Shown here: positions 30,302 through 41,114 of the stretch, piece after piece
Layout: every line of letters begins with the position of its first letter
How positions within the stretch are numbered: position 1 is the stretch's first letter
From: Blastocladiella emersonii ATCC 22665
Taxonomy: Eukaryota; Blastocladiomycota; Blastocladiomycetes; Blastocladiales; Blastocladiaceae
Direction: 5' to 3'
Assembly: GCA_025594325.1 (NCBI GenBank)
Contig: JANHCV010000010.1
Span: 248,001 to 312,000, forward strand
Length of the DNA: 64,000 nucleotides
Program-made: the position numbers and the translations under genes
Notes under the pieces: model-generated
What the model was told of the DNA's origin: nothing
What the model saw: only the letters and a program-made list of their open reading frames with translations
Databases searched by the model: none

Positions 30302-31546
30302 CTACGGCGACGGCGTCGACCGCGCGGCCACGAACTCGGCGTAGTGCGCCTTGATGTCCTGGTCGAGCTTGAACCAGTCGGGCACCTTCTTGAACTGCTT
30401 CGGGTCGAGGTCAAGGAGTACCGCGCGGAACGACACGGCCGCGTCGTGTCCAGGAATCCGCACCGTCGAGATCTGCGACTCTTCCTCGCCGCCCTCGTCC
30501 GCGACCGCGCCGGCAGGCGCCAGCGTCACCAGCACGCTGCAGTCCTTGAGCGTCATGGACAGGACAAACTCGACGAGCTCCTGCCACCCGTCCTTGGCCT
30601 CGGCCGCGAGGTACCGCTGCACCGCGCGCTCCCACGTCTCGACCCCGACCGCGCCCGACCACCGGTCCGCGTGCGCCGCGTACAGCGCGTGCACTTTCTC
30701 GATCTCGCCGCCGTCGAGCAACCGCTGGTGGTGCGCGAGCGCGTGGAACAGCGGGCCGAGCTCGCCCAGCACTGTGCGGACGACGGGCCGCAGACTACCG
30801 GCGCCCGCGACCGCGTGCAGCTGCTGCGCGACGGCGTCATGTGGCGCGAGGTCCGCCGTCACGTCCACCGCGCGACCGTCGACCCACACCCGCAGGTTGT
30901 TCTGCGGCGTCGCGAGCAGCGCGTCGACCGCGTCCGCGAGCGTGTGGTCCGATAGAAGGTCGAGCGGGCAGAACGCTGACACCTTGGTGGCGCCCTTGAG
31001 GCGCTGGTGCATGCAGAACCGGCACGCGTCAGGCGACGGCGACCGGCCATCGCGGTTCGGCTTACTACACTCCCCACCATGCGTCGTGAACAGCCACTTG
31101 GGCTTGATCTCGAGACACACGGTCGGCCCGCTGCCCTCCATCCGCGCGTAGTCGGGCGCGAGCACCGCGACGGGCTGACTGACATCCACATGCGCAGCGG
31201 CCGCGCGCGCATCGGGCCGGACTCCCGCAGCCCCGTCGTGCAGCGCTGCGAGAAACTCGCGCGTGACGGCGACCGCGGCGACCCGCGGCATGTGTTTTGC
31301 GGGGAACAGCGGGTGCACCACGCGACGAACGAACGCGACGGTATCGACGGCGGCGGCGCCGGGCGAGCCGCCCGCGTGCCCGGTTTTGCTGACGCGCAGG
31401 ATCGCGTGCCGCGTGCCGAGCAGGGCCCGCGCCGCGGCGTGCGTGGGGTCTGCCAAGTCGGCGGAGAAGACGACGTTCGCGTTGCCCTCGCCACGGTACG
31501 TCCACTGCGACGCGTCCAGGAGCGTTGGGAGTGAGTGGATTTCCAT
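30302..31546 (-). CDS. IPK1: Inositol-pentakisphosphate 2-kinase
   Basis: A single exon of 414 residues. The N lobe has WTYRGEGNANVVFSAD (nucleotide-binding loop) and HAILRVSKTG with a candidate ATP-binding lysine. The family signature LEIKPKWLF is followed by CRFCMHQ, the zinc/inositide-binding region of the IPK1 family. The enzyme makes phytic acid (InsP6) from Ins(1,3,4,5,6)P5; InsP6 supports mRNA export with Gle1. Length is in the normal range for fungi. The pyruvate kinase gene lies upstream on the same strand, ending about 230 bp before the IPK1 start. Confidence 0.9.
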   Translation of the reverse strand: MEIHSLPTLLDASQWTYRGEGNANVVFSADLADPTHAAARALLGTRHAILRVSKTGHAGGSPGAAAVDTVAFVRRVVHPLFPAKHMPRVAAVAVTREFLAALHDGAAGVRPDARAAAAHVDVSQPVAVLAPDYARMEGSGPTVCLEIKPKWLFTTHGGECSKPNRDGRSPSPDACRFCMHQRLKGATKVSAFCPLDLLSDHTLADAVDALLATPQNNLRVWVDGRAVDVTADLAPHDAVAQQLHAVAGAGSLRPVVRTVLGELGPLFHALAHHQRLLDGGEIEKVHALYAAHADRWSGAVGVETWERAVQRYLAAEAKDGWQELVEFVLSMTLKDCSVLVTLAPAGAVADEGGEEESQISTVRIPGHDAAVSFRAVLLDLDPKQFKKVPDWFKLDQDIKAHYAEFVAARSTPSP

Positions 31547-31775
31547 TGGTTTACGTTGTAGAGTGCGGTGAAGGGGTGCGGGAGAGAAGAGAGGACGCGC
31601 AGCGTCGGTTCAAAGTTTTGAAAGCGCGTAGCAACGCGGCCACGTGTGCCGTGCGAGACGCGTCAACACGCCCGCCTCCCCTCTCCTCCCCACTCCGCGT
31701 TGGTCGGTGGACAAATGGTACAGCTATATCGATACAAATACATCCCCTCCTACGGGGGCACACTCTCCCGAACCT

Positions 31776-32773
31776 CTAGATATCGTGGAACTCGGCTGCC
31801 GCGTCGACGCAGATGTGGTGGTGGAACGGCAGGTGCAGGTGGTGCTCGGGCCCCGCGGGCTTCGGGTGCGCGTCGAGCTCGGCCTCGACGTTCGGGTCGG
31901 AGACCACCTTGTGCGAGATTCTACACGCGAGCACGTGCGGATGAGCGTCAGTGTTTCATCTTGTGTGATAAGAGCGCGTGTGTGTGCGCGCGCGGCTGCG
32001 AATAGACGACTGGCAGACGGATAACACATGAAACGGAATGTTTTTGATAACTAAGACGAAGGTGGGGAGACGGGAAGATGATCATCAAGAGGGTTGGGGG
32101 GTACTCGCGGGCCTCTGTGCCGCCGGCGCGCGCGCACACACACGTACACAACCACCGAGACAACACTTACTGGTGGTGGTCGCCCGACTCGGGCTCGGGG
32201 AGAATGTCGAGGATCGACGTGTCGAGGACGCGCAGGGTGTTGGTCTTGCCGGACCCGCCGCGCCAGCCCTGGATGGCCATGAACGTGCACTGCGACGGGA
32301 TCAGGCCCATGTGCACGGCGCGCTCGACGGCCCACCGGATGCGCGTGTCGACGTTGGACTGCCACTTGACCAGGTCCTTGGGGTCCGACACCGTCACCTT
32401 GGGCACGTCGTCCACCACCATCGGGTAGCACCCGCGGTACAGGTGGATGGCGCGCGCCGCGCGCTCGTTGCGCGTGACCGCGATGATGGGCACCTTGGGC
32501 CGGTACTTGGACAGCAGCCGCGCAGAGTCGCCCGACGTGGTGAGCACGAAGATGGCCGCAATGTCCTGCTCCTGCGTGCCCATGACGGCCGACGCGGCAA
32601 TCGTCTCCGTGTTGGACCACGGCTTGCGCGACAGGGAGCGCAGCTCGAGGAACGTGGGCGGGTGGCAAACGACCGACTCGGCCTCGCGGCAGATGCGGTG
32701 CATGGTCTCGACGGCCTCGATCGGGTACGCGCCCTTGGCCGTCTCGCCCGACAGCATGACGCAGTCGGCGCCG

Positions 32774-32811
<38 letters not shown>

Positions 32812-34210
32812 CGTGGGCCGCGGGTTGGACGTCATGGACTCGAGCATCTGGGTCGCGCAGATGACGGGCTTGCCCATGATGTTGCACTTGGCGATCATCA
32901 TCTTCTGCGCGACAAACACCTTCTCGAGCGGGATCTCCATGCCGAGGTCGCCGCGCGCCACCATGACGCCGTCCGTCTCGGCCAGGATCTCGTCAAAGTT
33001 GCGCACGCCCTGCAGGTTCTCGATCTTGGAGATGATCTTGATGTGCTTGCCGTTCGGGCCCAGCACGCGCCGGATCTCGCGCACGTCCTCGGCGCGCCGG
33101 ATGAACGACGCAAACACCATGTCGAGGTCCTGCTCCACGGCAAACTGCAGGTCGAGCTTGTCCTTGGCCGAGACCGCGGGCAGGTCGACGTCGGTGCCGG
33201 GCAGGTTCACGTTCTTGCGCGACGTCAGCGTGTGCGTGTTGAGGGCCTTGGCCTTGAGGCTGTGCGCGTCGACAATCTCGAGCACCTCGAACGTGATGTT
33301 GCCGTCCTCGACGTAGATGTGGCGGCCGGGGACCAGCGACTTGGTGAGCGACGGGTAGTCGACGTACAGCGTGGACTCGTCGACCGCCTCCTTGTACGCG
33401 TCGGCGTTGGTGATGGTGATCACCTGGCCGACCTTGTACGTCACCTTGCCGTCGTCCTTGACGAGCCCCGTGCGGATCTCGGGGCCCTTGGTGTCGAGGG
33501 CAATGGCCACGGGGCGGCCGGGCAGCGACTCGAACGAGTCGCGCGCGTTCTTGATCACCGACGCGTGGTACTCGTGCGACCCGTGCGAGAAGTTGAGCCG
33601 CACAATGTTCATGCCAGCCTTGCGCAGCTTGCACATCATCTCGACCGAGTTGGTGTTGGGCCCGATCGTCGCCACAATCGACGTCTTGCGCACCGCCACC
33701 GGGTCGATGGCAATGTCCTGGTGGAACAGCGAGAGGTGCAGGAGCGGACACGACCACCACGAGTGACCGCCGGGGGACGCGGCCATGGCGATACAGAGGG
33801 GGTTGGTACACGGGGGGATGCGTCGGTCAGCGTCATGGTCGGAGGGCAGGGACGAACGTCGCGCCGTCGCGCGAAGGCAGCCGCGAAGCCACCAGCGCGC
33901 GCCGACAGCGCGTTCGTCGCGACGACGCGTTCGTCGACACGGCGGCGGTCTCGCGCGCATCTCCGCCGCGCAGCAGCATAGCATGACACGACACGACACG
34001 CACCATCTTGGACACCCACTCGAGCTTGGAGTTGATCATAAAGTCGGCCATGGCGGGGGCGGAGACGGGGTTCCGTTGCGGCTGCGTGAGGTACGGGAAC
34101 AGCTGCAGCGTCGTCGTGTACGAGGCGGGCGCGGGCTTGAGCGGCGGGGAGAGGGGACCGGGCACGGGCGCGAGGGAGGGGGAGAGCGGAGTCGGTCCCT
34201 GGGAATCCAT
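31776..34210 (-). CDS. Pyruvate kinase, with a predicted His-rich C-terminal extension exon
   Basis: Predicted exons (minus) 34004-34210, 32171-33717 and 31776-31920 give 632 residues. All signatures are present: [73 protein letters not shown], the [10 protein letters not shown] and MLSGETAKG stretches and a C-terminal [14 protein letters not shown]. The enzyme converts phosphoenolpyruvate and ADP to pyruvate and ATP. If intron 2 is not spliced, a TAA at 32167 ends the protein at 585 residues (...GDHHQ). The stop is embedded in a perfect GTAAGT donor, and a downstream exon with coding-type codon use joins in frame, so I favour the longer form. The ~50-residue N-terminal Pro-rich leader is also unusual. 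Confidence 0.85.
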
Positions 34211-34421
34211 TCTTGGGAGATGATCAGCGGGTTTGCACGTTTGGGGTCGCGATTAGGATGTGCGCGTGTGAAGCGAGGTGCGAGACGCGCGGCGGGGCCG
34301 GGGCCTTCTTATCGCCCTCACGGCCCTGAGCCACCGCGCCGCCCGCGCCGTATCGTTATGCAGGTTCACGCGTCGTTTATGCAGGACCGCCTACTCTATT
34401 CGTTCATCCCACCATCCCACC

Positions 34422-35261
34422 CTACTCCTGCTTCTTCTCCTCCTCCTTGGGCGGCGCCAGATCCGGGTTGTCGCCCTGCACCTCCGGCCGCGCCTTCTGG
34501 AACGCGGGCAGCAGGGCGAGCGCGGCCGCGACGCGCGTGAGCGTCGGGTACGGCGCCATGTCGACGCCGAACCGGCCCGCGTTGTACAGCTGCGGCACCA
34601 GGCACACGTCGACCTGCGTCACGCTGTCGCCGACGCAGTACTTGCCCGCCGTCTTGGCCACGGCCTTCTCGAGCGCATCGAGACCCGCGGACACCCAGTG
34701 CTTGCCCCACGCCGCGCGCTCGGCCGGGTCCGACGAGACCTTTTGGAGAACGCGCAGGTTCTGCACGGGCTGCGTGTCGGCGGCCAGGATGTTGGCGAGC
34801 GCGCGCACCGTCGCGCGCGCGACGGGGTCCGCGGGGAGGAGCGAAGGGGTGTCGGGGCGCGTCTCGTCGAGGTCTACACGGTCCGGGATCGTCAGCTTGC
34901 GGTCACAGCAGTAGGGGGCGCGCGCGGCGTACACTCGAGGATCGCCATGGACTGCGTCAGCAGGTGTCCGTCGATCTGCAGCGCCGGCACCATGCGCGAC
35001 GGGTTGACGCTGTCGGCGTACTCGTCGGCGCGCTACACTCTGGCGTAGTCAGCCCTTGCACCACCCGCTTCAGCGCAGAGAAGTGTGTACCTGCTCGCCC
35101 TTGAGGAGGTTGACGTACTTTGGCGTGTACTTGATCCCCTTCAGGTTGAGCGCGATGCGCACGCGCCACGAGCACGACGACCGGAAGTACGTGTACAGGA
35201 CCACGTCGTGCTTGTCGGTCACCTGCGGCTGCTTCGGGGTCTCGGTGGTGGCGGTAGACAT
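34422..35261 (-). CDS. Maleylacetoacetate isomerase (zeta-class glutathione S-transferase)
   Basis: Predicted exons (minus) 35091-35261, 34933-35032 and 34422-34873 give 240 residues. The zeta-class active-site motif [11 protein letters not shown] is present, with [13 protein letters not shown] (cis-Pro for glutathione), QSMAILEYLDETRP and the C-terminal [21 protein letters not shown]. It isomerises maleylacetoacetate to fumarylacetoacetate in Tyr/Phe breakdown, using glutathione. The gene has a charged C-terminal tail ([10 protein letters not shown]). An in-frame ATG at 35273 adds four residues; I chose 35261 for its better context. Confidence 0.93.
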
Positions 35262-35460
35262 GGTTGGTTGCATGGACAGTCAGGGACGCAAGGAGACGAG
35301 AGGGGGAGCGGGTTGGGGAGGAGCGAGAAGGGATCGGCCGGCGACCCGGCGCCGCCCACGTGGTGACCGCGACGCGTCTCACGCTGACGCGTGCGGGTGT
35401 CTCTCACCTGCCATCCTCTCGCGACGCGTCGACAGAGGCAGAGAGCCGGAGAGAGTGCAT

Positions 35461-36278
35461 TCACAGGGAATCGAGGATGCGCTGGATCTTGGGGTCGGCC
35501 TCGCACAGCGTCCTACAACACACAGTCAGTGCCATCGAAGCACCAGCGGAGAGCAAGCGTACCGGATATGCTTCCAGTCCTCGACGCCCAAACTCCCATC
35601 CGCGTCGAGATCCAGCCTCGCCATGAGCGCCTCGAAATCGCCCGGCGCGACAATCGGCTCGAGCTGGTTCGCCGTGGCGATACACCCGCGCACCGCCGGT
35701 TCCGCCATGACCACGCCGTCGTTGCTCGGGACGTGGTAGTTGGCGGCGATCAGCTTGCTCAGATCGCCGTACGTGGCGCGCGCCATGTCCTTTTTCCGGT
35801 GCAGCACCTTGACCAGCGTCGGGAGCGAGATCTCGCGGTCCTCTTTCGTGTTCCCGCCCAGCAGCGCCCGCGTCAGCTTCTCGGGCAGGTCCGGGAAGTA
35901 GAAGGCCAAAAAGTCGCGGATCTCGGTCCGCGTCACCCGCTGGCCGTCCGACGACAGGAACAGGAAGGCTGCCGCGAGCTCGGCGGACGACAGCGCGATC
36001 TGTTGCGACGAGAGCGCCGCGGCTTCGGCGGCAGCGCGCGCGGCGGCGGCTTCCGGCGTCTCGACCTCGGGCTCGTCGACGGCCGCGGACGACTGGAGCG
36101 CGTTCGTCGAGCTCGCGGCGAGCGTTGCGGCGGAACCCTGCGCGGCGGCGGCGGGAGGTGCACCACCCGTCGCGTCCGCGGGCGGGGCGGGCGGCAGCTG
36201 CCCGCTCGACCCGGCGAGCGGCTTGCCGGCCGAGTTGACGCGTTGCTGGCCCACTGCGGATGGTTCGTTTGATGACAT
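35461..36278 (-). CDS. EF-hand domain protein
   Basis: Predicted exons (minus) 35563-36278 and 35461-35512 give 255 residues. The first ~100 residues are Ala/Pro/Ser-rich. Then come two helix-rich, EF-hand-like segments without full calcium loops (FLFLSSDGQRVTRTEIRDFL; SLPTLVKVLHRKKD). Near the C terminus lies one canonical EF-hand loop, DLDADGSLGVED, flanked by helices. It is probably a calcium sensor or structural regulator; the partner is unknown. The gene is divergent with the MTC6-like gene (187 bp apart). Confidence 0.78.
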
Positions 36279-36465
36279 CGTTCTTCTTGCTGTGGTCGTT
36301 GAGGGGGAGAGGAGACGCGTCGCCCCGAAGAACGTGCTACGCCACCCGGCCGACCTGCTGCCGCCGGCCGCCCGCTTCATCGCGCCGGCCAGGGACAACG
36401 CACCGCAAACACAACCCACCGACATCCTCCTGCCATGAATGCGACTTGATGCAACACCGGCCACC

Positions 36466-38814
36466 ATGATCCGCACCCGCACCGGCTGCTTCCGACGAGC
36501 GTGGCTCCTGGCGCTTCTTCTCCTCTTCGCCGTCGCCAACGCGCAAGACCCGCCCGCAACCGAGCAGAGCGGGCCCGTCCCCCCGCGCGCCGCCCCCATC
36601 ATGCCCGCGCGCGCCGCCCCTACTACCCCGGCGGCGACCGACCCGCGCTCGCTCGACTCGGTCGGCACCTCGACGCCGTGGACCGCCTCCGCGTCCTCGC
36701 CTGCGGCCGCGGCAGTGGCGCTCGACACGGCGTTCCGCTCCCTGCGCGAGCTGCAGCTCACGGTCCCGCTGCACCGCCTGCTCCTACCGTCGCTCGACGC
36801 GCGGGTCCGGTTCGGCGGCGGGCGCAACTTCTCGACGGCGCGCATCGACGCCCTCGCCGACCCGCTGTTCTGGGGGTACCGCCGCCTCCTCCTCGACCTG
36901 TACTGGGACGCCGGCCGGAACGCGTGGCAGGTGTGTCCCGTCGCGTACCCGTTCCCGCTCGAGACCGCGGTGAATGCGACGCGGTTCAGCGGGGAGGATG
37001 TAACGCTGGATGTCCCGCCCGCGGACCGCGAGCGGTTGGGCGGCGCGACGACTGTCGTGTGCAGGGCAAGACCGGGGGGAGACGACTGGGCGCGCGCGCT
37101 CCGTGAGCTGTACGACTACGTCCAGGCGACGCACAACCCGACGCAGTACGCGTTCGTCGTCGTCGGGCTCCGGACGTGGGATCTCGGGGTCCCGCCGCGC
37201 AACGCGACCGCCGCGGCGAACGGGACCGCGACCGCCCTCCTGCCGACACCGACGGTCGCGCCGGTGCCCGTCGTCACCACGTCCGCGTCGCTCACCGTCG
37301 TCAACGGGACCACGTCGACCGTCCTCGTCCCCGTGACGCTGCCCGCCGCGACCCCGACCCCAACCTCGACGACGCCGTCGCTCGAGCCCACGCAGACGCC
37401 CTTCACCGCGCTCGCCGACCAGCTGCGCCTGTACTTCAACTCGACGCTGTTCACGCCGCGGCTCATGTCGAACCTGACCTCGCCCTCGTCACAACAAAAC
37501 GCCTCGTCGCTGCTCCCGCCGTGGCACCGCGCCGACTCGCGGTACAACACGGCGCGCACGCTCGTGTTCCCGACGCTCGGCGACCTGATCCGCCACCCGG
37601 TCCAGCCGCGCCGCCGCATCGCTTTTGTCGCCGCCGACCGCGCGTTTTTCGCGAGACCGCCCGCCGGGTATAACGGGACTGCAGCCGACGCCGACGTCCT
37701 GTTCCCGCGCGACCTAATGCTCACGTCCGACTGGCCTGCGGGGAGCGACGCGGTCGTCCCGCTCGGGGTGCCCGCGGGGGTCCCGCCGACGGTCCCGTTC
37801 GCCGCGATTGCCGGAGCGCCGGTATCAGCGACGCAGGTGCCCGACGCGCCGTGGGCAGCGCCGCCCGCCCTCATCGACTGCCCGCGGCTCGCGGGGCCCG
37901 TGGTCGCGGCGGCGGGGAACGAGTCGGTTTCGACGCTGTCCCCCGAACCCGATGGCGGGAGCCGCGTCCCGTCGGCGTTCCTGACCCTCGGCGACACGCG
38001 CGACCGCGCGTTCACGTTCGCGTCGGCGAGCGTCGCGGCCGGGTGCGGTTTCGCGCCGCACGTCGCGAACCCACCGCCCGCTGGCGTCGATACCGACACG
38101 TACCTCAAGCAGCTCCTGGTCGCGACCGTGTGGCCTTGGCCCGCGATGCAGCCGGCCAACGACACGGCGGCCGTGTGCGCGCTCGCCACTACCACCGCCT
38201 TACACGTCGGGACGGGCCCAGGCAACGCGACGGGCGCAGCGTGGGTCCCCGCGCGGTGCCTCGACCTGCACTATGTCGCGTGCCAGAACACGTCGGACCC
38301 GCACGACTGGCGGCTGTCGACGGCCAAGTTCGCGTGGTTCGATGCGGCTGCCGCGACCGTCCGCGGCGCCGCGTGGGCCAACGAGGGCCAGGCGGGCGGC
38401 GACCAGCTCGCCGACGACCTCGCGGCGCGCGGGAGCAACCGCGTACTCGCGTCGCCGCCGTGTCCCGCGGGGACCGCGTTCGCGGTGCCCCGCACGCCGA
38501 GCCAGAACTGGTACCTGACGCGCGTTTTGGTGGCGAACGGCGTCGACCACGCGTGGACATTCTTCTCAGCCGTCCGGACCACCGGGTGCTGGACCGTCGG
38601 CGGCGACCGGTGCGCGTACGCGAGCGACGACGGCGGGCGGATCCAGGAGATTATCACCGTGAGTCTGATCGGCGGGCTGCTCGTGTTGCTGACGGTCGGC
38701 GTGTTCCTCTGGATCAAGTGCAGGAGGTACAACCGCGTGTCCAAGACTGAGGCGCGGCATAACGAGGTCAAGAAGCGGATCAAGCGCATCGAGTACTCGA
38801 GCGTGCCCGCTTAA
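36466..38814 (+). CDS. MTC6-like type I membrane glycoprotein
   Basis: A single exon of 782 residues. The ATG at 36466 gives a clean signal peptide (RRAWLLALLLLFAVANA|QDPP). The luminal region has many N-glycosylation sites (NGT, NST, NLT, NGS-like), LLLDLYWDAGRNAWQVCPV near the start and, near the end, CPAGTAFAVPRTPSQNWYL, which match what I know of the fungal Mtc6 family (maintenance of telomere capping 6). One transmembrane segment (IITVSLIGGLLVLLTVGVFLW) precedes a short basic tail. The yeast protein's role is poorly defined. A Ser/Thr/Pro linker occurs in the middle. The family call rests on the N- and C-terminal blocks. Confidence 0.7.
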   Translation: MIRTRTGCFRRAWLLALLLLFAVANAQDPPATEQSGPVPPRAAPIMPARAAPTTPAATDPRSLDSVGTSTPWTASASSPAAAAVALDTAFRSLRELQLTVPLHRLLLPSLDARVRFGGGRNFSTARIDALADPLFWGYRRLLLDLYWDAGRNAWQVCPVAYPFPLETAVNATRFSGEDVTLDVPPADRERLGGATTVVCRARPGGDDWARALRELYDYVQATHNPTQYAFVVVGLRTWDLGVPPRNATAAANGTATALLPTPTVAPVPVVTTSASLTVVNGTTSTVLVPVTLPAATPTPTSTTPSLEPTQTPFTALADQLRLYFNSTLFTPRLMSNLTSPSSQQNASSLLPPWHRADSRYNTARTLVFPTLGDLIRHPVQPRRRIAFVAADRAFFARPPAGYNGTAADADVLFPRDLMLTSDWPAGSDAVVPLGVPAGVPPTVPFAAIAGAPVSATQVPDAPWAAPPALIDCPRLAGPVVAAAGNESVSTLSPEPDGGSRVPSAFLTLGDTRDRAFTFASASVAAGCGFAPHVANPPPAGVDTDTYLKQLLVATVWPWPAMQPANDTAAVCALATTTALHVGTGPGNATGAAWVPARCLDLHYVACQNTSDPHDWRLSTAKFAWFDAAAATVRGAAWANEGQAGGDQLADDLAARGSNRVLASPPCPAGTAFAVPRTPSQNWYLTRVLVANGVDHAWTFFSAVRTTGCWTVGGDRCAYASDDGGRIQEIITVSLIGGLLVLLTVGVFLWIKCRRYNRVSKTEARHNEVKKRIKRIEYSSVPA

Positions 38815-38881
38815 AAGAAGTTGAGTTGCAATCCGTCATCTATTCATTCGTATATACACGTTCCATCATTGCAAACGTTCG

Positions 38882-40324
38882 CTACCGCGGCCGGCCGGGG
38901 TATTGCCCTACGGGCACCCCACCGCCGCCGCCGTTCGGAGGAGAACCGGACCCGGGACCGACGTACGGCAGCCCGCCGAGCACCGGCGTCGGAAGCACGC
39001 CACCCGGCTGGTACCCCGCGGGTCCCGGCGGCTGCACGCCGTGCGGGACCGGCAGCGCGCACGCAGCCGCTGGCGGGGGCGGGACCACGCCGTACGGCGC
39101 GGGGAGCCCGCCTGTAGGCGGCGAAGGGAGGACGTGAGGGAGCCCGGTGGCGGCGTACGGCGCCGGCAGCCCGCCGACAGGCGGAAGCGGGAGCCCGCCC
39201 GTTGGCGCGAGCGGCAGCGGGAGCGGGTGCGGCGACGCGTGGTGCCCGTGCCCGTGCGGCGCAGGCAGCGCGGCGGGGTTCAGCGGCATCGGCATGGCGA
39301 GGGAGCCCGCCGCGGCCGCGGCGGCCGCGTTCGGGATCGATGGGCGGCGGTGCGGTTCGGCGGCGGAGCCGGTCGAGGAAGCGGAAACCGAGGAAGTCGG
39401 TGGCGGCGGCGGGGTCGGGACGAGCGGGACCGCGTACGGCCCGCCGGCGGGCGCCTTGCCCGGCTGGACGACGGGGACCGGGTTCCCGTTGGACCCGCGG
39501 CGCGGCGGGAGCGGGTCCTTGGCGAGCGGCGGTGGCGCGGGAGACTCGGAGGTGGTAGGCGACGGCGGCGACGCGCCCGCAACCGACGATGGCCCGCCGA
39601 GCGACGGCGGCGGCTTGACCCGGGCGAGCGCGGTGAGCGAGTCGCGGACGATCTGCATGGTGACGTCGGCGCCGCGGTACGCGGGGCGCGGCTCGCCGAC
39701 CGGCAACCCCGTGGGGAGCTGGTCGGCGACGTACTTGCCGTAGACCCCCAGCACGTCGAGCTGGAGCCCGAGGTGGCGGAACGCGTCGAAGCGCAGGTGC
39801 AGCGCCGACTTGAGCGTGGCGCGCTTGAACTCGGCGAGCTCGTCCTCGGCCGCGACGAGCGCGGCTTCCGCGGCCGTCACCTCGCGGCGCGCGTCGTCGA
39901 CGGCCGTGGACCCGGCGCCCGGGTTCGCGCCCGAGGCGCGGTGCGCGGCACGCTCGGCTTTCGCCAGCGCGGCCTCGGCGGCGCGGTACCGGTCGCGCAC
40001 GGGCTGCACCTTGTGCTCGGCGTCGCGCACGCGCTTCAGGGCGTCGCGGTACCGGTCCTGGTGCCCCGCAAACTGCTCGAGGCAGTCGGCCACCTTCTGC
40101 AGAATCGACCCGGCCTTGTCCGTCACGTCGCGCAGGTCCGCGTCGTCCTCGTCCACGCCCCATTTCGCGAAGTACCGCGCCGCCTCGCGCTGCTCGTGCG
40201 CGTACTCGTGCGCGTGGCGGACCGCGTCCTTTTCCTCGTGCAGGTACACGTCCAGCTCGTGGTGGTCGTGGCCCGCCAGCGAGCGGTCCAGGTTGCGACG
40301 CCACGCTTGTAGCCGCGAGGACAT
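38882..40324 (-). CDS. Eisosome core BAR-domain protein, Pil1/LSP1 family
   Basis: A single exon of 480 residues. Residues ~1-245 are a Pil1-type BAR domain. They include EAARYFAKWGVDEDDADLRD, the QDRYRDALKRVRDAEHKVQP block, VAAEDELAEFKRATLKSALH and GEPRPAYRGADVTMQIVRD, parallel in order and spacing to yeast Pil1/Lsp1. These proteins polymerise on the inner leaflet of the plasma membrane and form eisosome furrows. The remaining ~230 residues are Pro/Gly/Ala-rich, ending in PPPP/GGLPAPYG-type repeats; this tail is much longer than in yeast. The ATG at 40324 starts MSSRLQAWRRNLDRS, with a basic amphipathic N terminus suited to membrane contact. Confidence 0.88.
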   Translation of the reverse strand: MSSRLQAWRRNLDRSLAGHDHHELDVYLHEEKDAVRHAHEYAHEQREAARYFAKWGVDEDDADLRDVTDKAGSILQKVADCLEQFAGHQDRYRDALKRVRDAEHKVQPVRDRYRAAEAALAKAERAAHRASGANPGAGSTAVDDARREVTAAEAALVAAEDELAEFKRATLKSALHLRFDAFRHLGLQLDVLGVYGKYVADQLPTGLPVGEPRPAYRGADVTMQIVRDSLTALARVKPPPSLGGPSSVAGASPPSPTTSESPAPPPLAKDPLPPRRGSNGNPVPVVQPGKAPAGGPYAVPLVPTPPPPPTSSVSASSTGSAAEPHRRPSIPNAAAAAAAGSLAMPMPLNPAALPAPHGHGHHASPHPLPLPLAPTGGLPLPPVGGLPAPYAATGLPHVLPSPPTGGLPAPYGVVPPPPAAACALPVPHGVQPPGPAGYQPGGVLPTPVLGGLPYVGPGSGSPPNGGGGGVPVGQYPGRPR

Positions 40325-41114
40325 CTTGGGTGGTGTGTGTGTTACGTTGCAAAGGGTCTGATGTTGGTGGGCAGGGAGAGAGAGGGGACCGGCCGGGGGC
40401 CGTGGCACCCTTTATACGCCCCGCCCTGCCATCGCCACACTCGTTACTGGCGGCCAGGGACCCCTCCTCCCTCACGGTGGCCATGGCCGTAAGCAGCCCG
40501 TCAGCAGCCCGGATGGCGCAGCCCCATTGCGCAGACCCCCCTCTCTCCCTCCTCCCTCGCCGATGCCGCGCGCGAGGACCCACCCTCCTCGTTCAACACA
40601 CGTTCGTCCGTCAGTGACGCTCGTGCGGCAGAGGCTGGGAAGCCCGCGCATTTCGTCAGCGGCGCCGGCCAAGTGACGCGGCGGCGGCCGAGTGTGCCCA
40701 GAAATGGGCCGGGCGCGAGTCAGCCGCCGCCTTGGCCGACTTGGCCGCGGCCAGGGACTCGGCCACCGACGGCCGGCGCGGTCGAGGCTTGACTGACGGC
40801 TGCGGCGAAGGGTCGGGGCGTGTCGCGTCGCTAAGCGAGAATCGGAGGGGAGGACGGGAGGGGGTGCGACGCGGCGGCGACGTGCAGGCGACCGAGACGG
40901 GGTTCCTGCGTCGCTGACACGCTCGCGGTCGACTCCGACATGAACTCTCGGCGATGAGAGCGTGAGCATCTTCGCGACGACGCGAGGAGGAAGGGAGGAG
41001 AGGCAGAGGGAGAGACAGGAGCGACTCACTCCTCCGCGGTCGCACGAAGCGGCCGTCACGCCAAGTCGGCGCCGCGTCGCACTCCTTGCCGCCTCACCCG
41101 ACCGCCCCCCTGCC
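40325..41114. other. Divergent intergenic region, 790 bp
   Basis: This is the shared upstream region of the Pil1-type gene (minus) and the CAF-1 gene (plus). It contains pyrimidine-rich blocks and several GGCCG/CGGCC-rich stretches at about 40680-40800. Open frames on both strands lack motifs. No gene is called. Confidence 0.5.

Noticed and set aside
32038-33981. 647-codon frame on the plus strand opposite pyruvate kinase
   Set aside because: It is the antisense shadow of a clear pyruvate kinase gene, caused by GC-rich third positions.
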